A stretch of 64,000 nucleotides of DNA from assembly GCA_905331475.1 (NCBI GenBank), contig CAJNYU010000987.1, positions 124,001-188,000 of the forward strand, written 5' to 3'. The notes beneath the pieces were generated by a model. That model was not told the DNA's origin and did no database searches. It saw nothing but the letters and a program-made list of their open reading frames with translations. This stretch comes from Rotaria socialis (Eukaryota > Rotifera > Eurotatoria > Philodinida > Philodinidae). Shown here piece by piece: positions 39,744 to 50,047 of this stretch. Position 1 is the stretch's first letter, and each line of letters starts with the position of its first letter. Position numbers and translations under genes: made by a program.

Positions 39744-40939
39744 TTAGTGGTCTGCAGATATTAATGTTGATGTATCCCAAGCTAAAATAGTCCCGTCATC
39801 AACTTCGTCTTCATATTTACCTAGGCACAGCCCTGATTGAACAATATTAAAGAGGAGCACGAGAGAATCGACAAGTGGTGACGAATTTTGGTTATTCTCG
39901 CTGGTACTTTCTGGTGTTCCAAGAGTAGTTTCGAAGAAAAATTTCAGTACTATTACATCTTCTTGATTGTAAGGATTCAAACGAAATATGATGGCTGGTA
40001 TAACAGTGCCGTCATAAAACAATACATTTGATGCTATCATGTTGAGGAATAAACTACGAAGCTTTTTATCAGTCAAATGATATCGTGAAAAATACTCATT
40101 GGCACAACGGTGATTATTTCTAGCCAATTCTCTAAGTAGTCTGGATACCATAATTGGAGGCGGTTCAACAGCTGGAAAATATTGATTGCATTCTAATTGA
40201 AATTGACAATAAGCTAAAAATCGTTTGGTAATAAACGATGCCCAAAGATAAGCACGACTCATAGAGACAAGTTGTGCATGGACAACACTGTCCATAATAG
40301 ATGCCCAAACCAAATTTGGATAGATCTGGAGAAAACGAACGAGTAGTATTGTTCCATAGCTACGACTGTAGATGGACAATCGGCCAGAAACAATGTATTG
40401 ATAAAAACGAATTTAAACTGATAAGGCATGTGCCGTTGTGGTAATAGAAAATTGATTCAAACCCTCGATACCCCATTTCTAAGTAAGATAGGAAATACAA
40501 TCATCAGTTATATTTTGTGAACCATAATCATCACAATTCAAGAGAGTTGATAGTCCAACACCACGGTGATCAGACAGTATTATAGTCATACCATAAGCAG
40601 ATGGGGAAAAAAGTCTACATATGGAATCATACTCAAACCAGATCCACCAGGACCACCGGTCAGAATGAAAAGAGTATTGTTCATTGTAGTCTGTTGACTG
40701 GGTGGACTGAGACGTGCCATAGAAATAGTAATCTTCTTGTCGTTCGGTTTTGCGTAATTGAGAGGAACTTCTAGTTTGGAACAATCATTTGAATAAGTAT
40801 TAACCGGAAGAATGATATTATTACAATCAGACCATACACATCCGTTCAGTGTAACATAATTACTTGCTTTGGATCTTATTGGCTCGAAAGTAGTAAAAGC
40901 AAACAACATGCAAAAGCCTAATAAAATGGTAGGGTGCAT
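39744..40939 (-). pseudogene. Secreted alpha/beta hydrolase (S33/TAP-like) pseudogene
   Basis: Starts at 40939 with a signal peptide (MHPTILLGFCMLFAFTTF) and then DCSKLEVPLNYAKP, the oxyanion motif TGGPGGSG, and in another frame SDHRGVG, as in tripeptidyl-aminopeptidase-like S33 hydrolases. The frame is broken at the homopolymer T6C4 (about 40609-40618), where one base is missing. In the continuing frame there are two stop codons, a TAG after CISYLT and a TAA after HALSV. The nucleophile elbow reads S-R-S-Y-G where G-x-S-x-G is expected. The last part (SADH) is followed by a stop while the coding-looking sequence continues to about 39556 in another frame. The gene has no introns. Clearly a pseudogene. 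Confidence 0.75.
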
Positions 40940-43451
40940 TATAAAACTGCTAATCGAGGAAAAAAGTTAGTATGCCTAGCCTTTTATACATAGTTTAACG
41001 GTTGCTGTTTCGTTCGCTTAGTTTGTGACAATACTAAACTAAGTCAATGAGTATGGAATAAGAGGGAAAAAACTCACGAACTCGCAGCATATGTTAGCGA
41101 TCAAAAGTATCTAACAAGCAGTTAGTCATGGTTTTCCAGTTCGCACATGCTTCAGTTTTTATTAAAAAAATAGATCGAACATAAAATGTTCTCATCTCAA
41201 AATTATACAACAAGTACATTGACATCAGATTGGTTAGCTTTTCATTCGGTGCTGACTTGACCAACTGTTTAAAATTCTGTTTCATTCTGCCTGCGACATC
41301 ATTTGGCATGTGTTCGAGAAGATTTAAATTCAGAGAAAATGGCTGTAATTTCAGTCGCTTAACCTCCTTTTTGATTCAACCAATTTGTTACAGTGTGTAG
41401 CTTATTCTTTGAATTATTAGCATGTTGCACGAGCCACATTTTCTTTAAAACTAAATTTTTTACAGATATCATGATAAAAATATACTGTCATATTTCTACT
41501 TATGAAGACCGGATTTCCTACATGAAGCAATGAGAATAACTCTAGCATTTGTCATTTCGTCCCGAATGTTTTAGGTTCAAGGAGTAAACGAGAACTATTT
41601 GAAGTACATCTTATATCGGTCAAAACGCTCAAAAACCTGTCGGTTAATCATCGCTCTTCTGCTTAATTTTGCTCATGTATTTCACTACACGAGTAGTTTT
41701 AAATTCTTCGAGAAATACTACGGTTCAGTCGACATCGTACCCTTAACTAGCAGAATAGGCAGTAGCATCTTAAAATCGTATTTTTCCGTTGAAGTAAATC
41801 TCCTCCAGATCGAAACTAATAATTTAATAGACAAAACATCAGTAAGATGCTAAGAAAGGATTAAACTGCTCGAACCGTTGTTTTCTGTGAAAACTTGACG
41901 ACATATAATAGCATACCAATCTTAAGAATAATCATTATAATTCAAGACAAGCACTGAATCACTCGAGTTAGCGTGTTTTTCTTGTTTATTTGAAGTAATC
42001 ACTTTGGAGTAGAACAGAAAAAAAGATGAAAAAAATACATTTGCATCCTTGGTTGCATAACGACGTAATAAGAAATGGCATGACAAATGAATTCAATGTG
42101 TCAGAATGAGAAAGAAATACGAAATATGATTCACATTGTAGTTCTTCTGAAATCGAGAGATTTTTTTACAGATCATAAAAATTTGATTATAAAAGCTTGA
42201 TGTAGGACTTTGTCAATCATTTCTTACACAGTCGTAACGAAAAGACAGTTGAGTTTTGGGATTAATTAGGATTTAAACCATAAGTTTTCTTTCTCTAATG
42301 CTATTTGACAGTTTATTGACAAGATTAAGATTGATATTTACAGGAAGTTGTGTCTCAGAAAATATAAAGACACCTTGAAAACAACCGAGTTACTTGCGTA
42401 TAAAATAAAATCAACAGTCAAGGAGAAAAAGGAATTTTCAAACGCTATTTTAACCATGTAATCGTATAATATTAAAGTAAAGACTGACGTAAATGGCAGC
42501 TACAATACATGAAATGTGATCTTTTCAGATGATATACTCATTGAAAAATCATGAACAAAGTTGAATAGATCTGTCCAGGATACACTAACTGGCAAGTAAA
42601 TAAAGCATGAAAGTACATTGAACAATATAAATGAGACGACGAAGTAGATGAAAAACAGAACAGTGTTTACATGCTTTGAAAAAGAATTGATATGTTTGAT
42701 TGACTATTAATTATTTGCATTCCATTGCCTTCTTACTATTCATCAAGAAGTGAACGATATTCTCTTTTTCCTGACTCAGGGTCGCATTACACAGTCTCTT
42801 GTTTGATGCTATCCACCTACTTTTATTCAATTGCACAATTAGATTTTCTGTCGAAGACCTACACTGAATATATTTACTTATTGCCGCCAATTGTACGCTT
42901 GATTTCGAACGTTATTCTTCGAAATCGAAACTGCAAATTATTTTCTTTATCGGATGACGGAGTGGGGTGTGCACTCTTCTGTTCCCTAGATCCACAGTTT
43001 GGTCCTGACCCACAGCCTCAAGTAGGTCCTGCATTCAATGGTACCCCATCGCAATTCACCAACAGAACGATACCACGGAAGACTCCTGTTGTTCAGCAAT
43101 CGATTTTAATGAAGAAGCAATAAATCAAAACGGAAGATGACAATAAAAACAACTAAAAGACGTAAAACAGAGTTTTAAGTTTTTCCTAATTTCTTGTTCT
43201 TATCCATACCATAACGAAACTACTTAATAAGATTGGATAGTGATGCAATTGAAGTACACTGAAAATTCAAAACTGGTGCTTGTAGAAAGCTATCAAACGT
43301 GTTCTGTTGTGAGATATTGTCAAAGCAAGCAACAAATAATCAATAACAAGCGATTATATCATATTTTATTGTGCCTTAAGTGATGTACGACTGTTATTTT
43401 ATTTGAATAGTGAGCAAAAACGTGATAGTCAAAAAAGTAAGTTGAAGTCAA
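40940..43451. other. Gene-poor stretch with two unassigned open frames
   Basis: 41094-41309 (-) encodes a 71-residue helical frame (VAGRMKQNFKQLVKSAP) that extends in frame upstream to about 41375 and might be an exon remnant. 42725-43123 (+) ends in a Pro/Gln-rich segment (DPQFGPDPQPQVGP) of more coding-like composition. Neither matches a family I know. The rest is AT-rich. Confidence 0.3.
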
Positions 43452-44918
43452 TCATTTCGACATTGAGACCCATACGCTCAAATTAGAAACAAATATAGAT
43501 AAGAGCATACAAAAAAAGACAAAATTATTTAAAGTGTTGCATCTAGTTTCAATGTCTTTCTTATTTTTCGTTTTCAATTTCTCTTTATCGAAATCAGTTT
43601 GACATGATTGGCATCTATTGCAGCAGTCGCAGTTTAGCTTCGTTTTCTCGTTTACGTCATTTGTGTTCATACTTACTACTGTTTGATTAGAATTGGTATC
43701 GTTTGGTTTTGTTTTCGTAGACTCCGCATCTTCAATGGCAACCTGCTGATTCTTCGCAAAGTTGTGAATTCTATTAATTCTTGCAGTACATGAAGCCAAT
43801 AATTTCAGACAACAAGCAAAGAGTCGTTGCAATAGTCCAGAAAACATAACTAGCGGCACAGGCATTGCAGCTTTTGCTAGAAAATGATTACATATGATAA
43901 ACCATGTCATTGATATTAATGTCCAACTCATTGATAGCAAAAAATATAATGTGATTATCATTAAATACTCAGACTGTTGTGGAAATAAACTCGAGAAATT
44001 AAGTGAATAAACGGAATATGTCATAAAACATGTCATACCTAAAATCCAAATTCAAAATTTACTGTAAAGGCTTCGCCTAGTATTTAACGAAAAACAATTA
44101 TTCTTACATAGGCCAATTTGCGTTCCAAAAGGTATATAGTAGGATAACAACGTTACACAATTTAAGACCAAACATGCAAATATACCATTCATCATAAAAT
44201 ATAATGGTTTTCTTTCTAAATATAGTTGTATCGATATGACATCATTGTATGTAGATTCAAAGGGTGCCCTATCTCCTGCTTCTATCAGGATCACATCTGT
44301 GCCAGTTAATTTCCATAACGGATGTTCACTATATTCTGTAAGATCCAATACTTCACTACTATTTTCTATATATATGACTCTATTTGCTCCTTGACTCCAT
44401 GATGTTAAATTAATGGTACATAGTTGTTGATCAAACGGAAACTTTCGAACATACAAATTGCATCTTGTTTTTATGGCTAATGTTGGCAATATTACATTTA
44501 CTTTCCCGGTGTATAAAACGGATGCCAAACTATAATCACTCACTGTGAGATAACCACTTGTATCTCCTGAATTCAATATCATTGTATCTGGTAACCACAG
44601 GCTTTTAACTGGTAACATAACTACCTCAATATTATTTGAAGAATTTGGTGTCCAACTTAGTCGATCATCGTTCCATGTTTGTGAAATATATGAACTTGAT
44701 GTCATGATTTGCTGCTTTTCATCTAACGTCAAAATTTGTTTTAGCGCAGCGGTGATAGAAACAGAGACTAGTTCTTCTGGCCTTATATTTTTATTGTATG
44801 CATTTAGCAATGATGTTATGAGTGTTTGTTCAGCTTGTTGTGCAGCTGGTAATGTTCCACAATCGCCTACATGTAATACATAGTATAACAAGGCAACAAA
44901 ACGTGCTAATGTTATCAT
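43452..44918 (-). CDS. Cys-loop ligand-gated ion channel subunit (nicotinic-receptor-like, non-alpha), 465 aa
   Basis: Two exons, 44918-44108 and 44038-43452, with a 69-bp intron between M1 and M2; phase closes. The signal peptide begins at the ATG at 44918 (MITLARFVALLYYVLHVG). The ligand-binding domain shows the Cys loop, C-NLYVRKFPFDQQL-C, with exactly 13 residues between cysteines, and loop features LWLPDT and LYVRKFPFD. M1, M2, M3 and M4 are visible; M4 lies at the C-terminus (FVFFCMLLSIFVSNL). The Cys pair of alpha subunits is absent in loop C. The M1-M2 turn lacks the usual Gly-Glu-Lys. The M3-M4 loop carries a Cys cluster (CDCCNRCQSC). Probably a pentamer subunit in the plasma membrane; ligand and ion selectivity cannot be told. 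Confidence 0.88.
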
Positions 44919-46499
44919 GTTGAGTTTCCAGTTCAATAAGATAGATCACGAGAATTTGTCAGACGCACTTGTTTCTGGTTGCTTCTATTCGTATAGAGCA
45001 AATAGAAATTTTATTTCTACTACCACTACAGAGGAATGCTGAAAAAAATTAAATTAATTCATTTGTGAATAGAACATGGTATTTATATTACAAATGCGTG
45101 CTTTGTTTTCTATAAAGCGATGTTTTTCTGCGAAGTTCGCTTCCAATTTATGATTGCCTTACAGTGTCTAAAAGGTATTTCATCGCCCCACCAATATCAA
45201 TTTAATTACTAATGAAAAGAATAAAGAAAAACAAGCTTTCCACCATTGTTTAAATATTTTCTCTCAAGCGAAGAATAACACGCTGCTGCCGATGGAAATC
45301 AGTCGAACATGGAATCAATATTTCTGAGTGTGGGTGTGGGCGTAATATATGAAAATATCTAAACCCACACCCCTATTGTAAACTAACTTGATACTATTCA
45401 TATTCCTTCGGAATACTAATCGCATTAATTCATTTTGTCTTCGATAGATATTTGTTGTTTGACTTTCTCATTGGTGTTGTATTTTTTTTTGTTGCTCTTT
45501 CTCTATTAAATTTGTTCACCTAAACATCAGAATCGTAACCAATGAAGAAAAACCTCTTAGAATTGCCAGCTTTCTTCACTAAAACATACCAAGACCTATT
45601 TTTAATCAAACAGTCTCGTTTCTCCACTGTTGAATATAATACTTCCTGGTATGAATATCACATCTTCATTTTAATGAAACCATAAAAACACAATAATTGT
45701 TGGCTGATATTTTCTCTGAAAAATTAACAAAAAAGAAATGAAATTGAATTAGTTCTTGAAACTATTCTGTTCATCGCTGAATCTCATCACTCGTGGTCTT
45801 CACAAAAATAAAAGCCACATAAACGAATATATTTGATGAAGATATCTATAATCCATCATGCATCATTCACTATTGGAAAAGTTTCATACGTATTTACACC
45901 CACAGTAGAAACAAGACAAAATCCTATTGAAATCAATAATATGAGTCAATTTGAAAAAAAATGCTTTTACTTCACTTGAACTAGAATTTCACGTCGTCAA
46001 TCAAAATATTGAAAATGATTTTTTTAAAATTTTACAATGACAGGGTGAATTGCAGATGAAAAAATGTCAATTGAATAGAAAAGAACTTATCATTCACGGT
46101 ATTCACAGCAACAGAAAAATGGCAGATTTCAACTGTAAAAGATCTTTCATTCGTGGCTGCATTAATCGAATTTGATAGAAAATAATGATCGATTTATATA
46201 TTCAAGAACAAAGAATAGCCCAAATTCATGTTCAATCGATTTTGAAGATAATTCTTTTATTTATATATATAAAATTTCACCAAGAAATCGTTGCCGGAAT
46301 GCTTTACTGTACTGTACAATCTTGATAAAATTAGAATATATTTCCAAGAAATCAAAAAGTATTACGCATATTTTATACTCCATTGAATGAAATCCTGTCC
46401 TTCCAATTTTCTTTCAACATCTTTTACGTGTACCATGATTTCAATGTGTAGAATATTTTGTTTCAACGGAATTCATAAGACTTCATCAACAAAAAATAA
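44919..46499. other. Intergenic stretch with telomere-like hairpin
   Basis: No gene recognised. 45328-45340 reads GTGTGGGTGTGGG and is followed by the inverted arm CCCACACCCC at 45364-45373. The rest is AT-rich. Confidence 0.5.
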
Positions 46500-46910
46500 A
46501 GGGAGACCGGAATTTCGGCCCAAGGAATTTTCGGGCCGGACTTTCGGACCAATTTTATACAAATTCATTAAACTCGGAGAAAAAACGAATTTTTTTGAGA
46601 ATTGGTTTCTGGATTCTTTTAGTACCGAGCGAAGCGTCGTAGTACTGAGCGAAGCGACGTAGTGTCGAGCGAAGCGTCGTAGTGCCGAGCGAAGCGTCGT
46701 AGTGCTGAGCGAAGCGACGTAGNATTCTCAAAAAAATTCGTTTTTTCTCCGAGTTTAATGAATTTGTATAAAATTGGTCCGAAAGTCCGGAGAATTTTCG
46801 GGCCGGGCCGAATTTCCTTTCGGACTTTCGGACCGGCCCGAAAAATCTCCGGAATTTCGGACCGGGCCGAAAGTCCGGCCCGAAAATTCCGTGGGCCGAA
46901 ATTCATGTAA
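46500..46910. mobile_element. Palindromic element with perfect 67-bp arms
   Basis: 46536-46602 and 46724-46790 are exact reverse complements over 67 bp. Outside them the left flank (about 46509-46535) has its partner only at about 46860-46905, because the right side carries an extra block of TTTCGG/CCGAAA-rich repeats. The centre holds a short spacer, five copies of a 20-bp unit and one N (46723). No protein-coding capacity. Probably a foldback element. Confidence 0.7.
46620..46722. repeat. 20-bp minisatellite, five units
   Basis: Units start at 46620, 46640, 46660, 46680 and 46700, of the form TAGTNYYGAGCGAAGCGWCG, with a partial sixth unit TAG that ends at the N at 46723. It lies in the loop of the palindromic element. 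Confidence 0.85.
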
Positions 46911-46973
46911 CCCAAAATAAATGGCAATGAAGTAACAATAAAATCTACTAGAAAATTATTTTTCTTTCGTATT

Positions 46974-47873
46974 CTAACTTTCCACACATTCCGTTTCATG
47001 TTTCTTCAGTACTTGTATTGCTTCTGTTAATTCAATAACGGCATCAGACATTTCATAAATTTGACCTGGATGTTGAGCTTCTACTAACCACAAAAACAAA
47101 AATGTAAAATCAACGTGCGTTTTTCTCTCTACAATATCAAATATGTAACTCAAAATTTGTTCGAAATTTCGAGACAGATTCTTTCTCATATTTCTACCTA
47201 GTCTTGTGATATTCTGTGCTCTGGAATTCGAACTGATTTCAAGATTTACAGCGAAACATAAAATAACTAACTTGCAATGTCAAATTTTGCTCATTTGATA
47301 TCCCGAAATTTCTTCTCTTAACGTATCGAAATTTCAGTAGTGTCAAACTTGAAACTTGAATTCAGTTGAAAATAGAAAATTTCAACTTTCACCTTATGGC
47401 GATATATGTGTGAGTCACTATTGTTCACAATGCTATTGATTTAAAAGTTGAAAATTTCAATTTTCAATTAAATTCAAGTTTCAAGTTGGACATATATGAT
47501 AAATAGTAGACTTATAGTATTCTAAACTAACCATATTGAACATTGTTTTCATTACAATTGGCACAAACGACTTGATGATCAGGTGTACGAAGAAGGGCAT
47601 ACTAATGTATAAAAATATTAAATAATACCAAGTTTTCTAGAGATTATCGTTGATTACACGCATTACAAACATGGCAAGTATCGTTTAACATATAATAACC
47701 TTGACGTAGATATTCGTCAAGTTTGTGTAATTGGGGATGCTAAAATTATAAATGTCAAAAAAATTTGATATTAGCTATTGAAAACTTTTTCTTTCTACTT
47801 CAGCAATAAAAGGTTCTTGTTTTGGCGTGTCAACCATTACTGGATAACCATGATTACTATTATTTTCATACAT
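46974..47873 (-). CDS. ZNRD2: ZNRD2/SSSCA1-like zinc-ribbon protein, 148 aa
   Basis: Exons 47873-47799, 47739-47662, 47601-47532 and 47197-46974; phase closes to 149 codons. The helix and zinc ribbon read LRQGYYMLNDTCHVC then VVCANCNE, that is C-x2-C and C-x2-C separated by 13 residues, as in human SSSCA1 (autoantigen p27). The C-terminal helix HPGQIYEMSDAVIELTEAIQ also fits the family. The second intron would have a GC donor (AAT|GCGTGT) because only this keeps the spacing and phase. Family members bind chromosomal or microtubule-associated partners; the role here is unknown. Confidence 0.75.
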
Positions 47874-50047
47874 AATTAATTTTGACGAGTTAAATATGAA
47901 AAATTTTAAATGTAAAATGAACTGAATCTATTTAATCTTGGTTCATTTCATTCTATACTATTGGTTTGTTATCGAATAGTTTAACTTATCATCAGTGTAT
48001 GTAACAGATCTCGCTAATAGTCAATCTGGCTAGTCGGATTGTTAAACATATGTTTGATTTTATTGAGAAATTGTTAGAATTTCGATGGCATTCATATTAA
48101 CTTGCTCGATTATATCTCAGTTTTTATTTTACCGTTCTTTGTTACCTTTTAATATCCGTGATAATCTTTACTGAGAAAAATTGAACCTTAATCTTCGAAC
48201 GACCAAAAATGTTGGGTATTGTTGGTAGATTAGCGTGTTTTGGCAAAATTTTTGTTCATACATGCTATTTGCTAAAGTATAAAGGCACACGAGATCTTCG
48301 CACATCATCACTCAAGCCCAGAATTTATCACAAGACAGTTGTAAATGCAGCAGGAAAAAGTTGTAAATTATAAAACTTAAAGAAATCTATTCATACTCGA
48401 GATTACAAGAATTTCTCTATACAATCATAAAATGAGAATGTTTTAGATTATCGAATATTGACACTATTTAAAAGGCAGTAAAACAAATTGTGATTAGGGA
48501 AATAATTTGAATCTACTCAAATAGACTATTTCGTTGTGTTATTTGTGCCGATTTAGAAATCAATCATAATGAATTCATTCTTCATGAAGCAGTTTTTTTC
48601 TTGAGAGAAATATTGCTAAAATATCACTTTCGCGGAGTTCTGATTTTAATTCACTTAACGGATAAAAGACGAGAAGATATTTTAAAAATATTCCAAGTCG
48701 AGAAAAAGTTACCATGAAATGTTCTCAAGTTTGTAAAAACTAGTCACACTTTACTTCCTTCAGACGTGTCATTATTACGTGTATATCTTTACTTTTCTCT
48801 ATCGTTACTGTGAATAAATCTCACCAACATCACGATGCAAGTGGTAAAAAATCAGCAAAGTCATTCTTTCTGCCTTTCTTTCTTTTCAAATTACTTTTTC
48901 AACAATAAAAGAGAAAACGAAAAAGAGTCACAATAAGAAAATACACAAGAAATTTTAGTAGTAGGAAGTATGAATTTATTCTAGCCAAACATGTTTATTA
49001 TTGTCATTAGCATAACCAGGGCTGGAACCGGTAAGATATTTATAAACCGGTCTTGTCCGGCCGGACGGGCTCGAGCCCTGAGCATAACTTGAAGATTTTT
49101 ATTTAAATCTGCCGATAAAAAAAATCAGAAAAATCTTTTGTGATACTTGTTACTAGGGGCGCCACATTTTAATTTTAAAAAAATTATTAAATCGAGAAGT
49201 AAACTTTCAAAAATTCAAATTAGTTAAATTTTCAAAATTAGTAGATAAACACAATTTTTGACTTGATTGCTATTATTTAGAGTCCAATGTGAGTATGTTT
49301 CTTGTTTTCGAAAGTTAAAGATATAGTCATTCTTTTACGAAGTGTACTATTAAATATATTTTTATGAGTATCCCGGTATTTTGAAGAAGAAAGATGACGG
49401 ATCCAGCATAATCTGTAGAGAAATTTTGACTATTATGAGCAAATATTAACCTAAAATACTAAGTTCTCCTCTCATTTAGTATTTACTACTGTTAAAGTTC
49501 CGTATTTTTCTCATAGCAATGCTGTGTATTCATCCAAACAATTTATTAATTTTAAAATTTAAATTTAACTTGATAAAATTTAATTTAAAATAAAATAAAG
49601 TTTTCGCGAAGTTAAATTTAAATTTAATAAACTGTAAATTAACATCCCTACTTGTTACTTTTGAAAATGAAAACACACAAACTTTTATCGCAAGTTAAAT
49701 ATTTACTTTTGTCACGTGCTGCGCCTGAAAGAATAATTGACTTATGTTTTACTCAGCAAGCATCAAAATCCAGGGAAGATCATTTTTAGTGACCATCCGA
49801 AACTTTTGTCACAGAAATTTTAGTTGACTAATACGTAGAAAAGTTGATCGTAGCATGATAAACGAATCTATTCGTCCACGCATGTGGTTAAAATTCATTT
49901 CACGTCGAATTCCCAAACAGTTACTTGTTTGTCATTTAGATCGTAATAATAATGCGCCTCTTCCAATCGATGTAGCATATGATGATATCTTTATTCTTTT
50001 AGATTGACCTTTGTTGATCGTAGCTAAAAGCTTTATTTTATAAAAAG
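47874..50047. other. Intergenic stretch with nested palindromes and one small ORF
   Basis: 49017-49080 has two adjacent perfect 12-bp palindromes (GTCCGGCCGGAC at 49055-49066 and GGGCTCGAGCCC at 49067-49078) inside an outer CAGGGCT/AGCCCTG pair. A small open frame is listed at 49855-50007. Otherwise AT-rich with no gene. Confidence 0.45.
49855..50007 (+). CDS. Possible small ORF, 50 aa
   Basis: ATG at 49855 to TGA at 50007, starting MINESIRPRMWLKFISRR and ending in DVAYDDIFILLD. Composition looks coding and it lies 40 bp before the kinase-array gene on the same strand. It could be an upstream exon, a remnant of a duplicated gene, or chance. No family recognised. Confidence 0.3.
   Translation: MINESIRPRMWLKFISRRIPKQLLVCHLDRNNNAPLPIDVAYDDIFILLD

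Noticed and set aside
46619-46999. A 126-residue minus-strand frame across the palindromic element
   Set aside because: It translates the minisatellite and runs across the N; repetitive peptide, not a gene.
47098-47152. A further intron in the last ZNRD2-like exon (GTAGAG donor to GGTTAG acceptor)
   Set aside because: It would place a stop codon right after the junction; reading straight through keeps the frame to the C-terminal helix.
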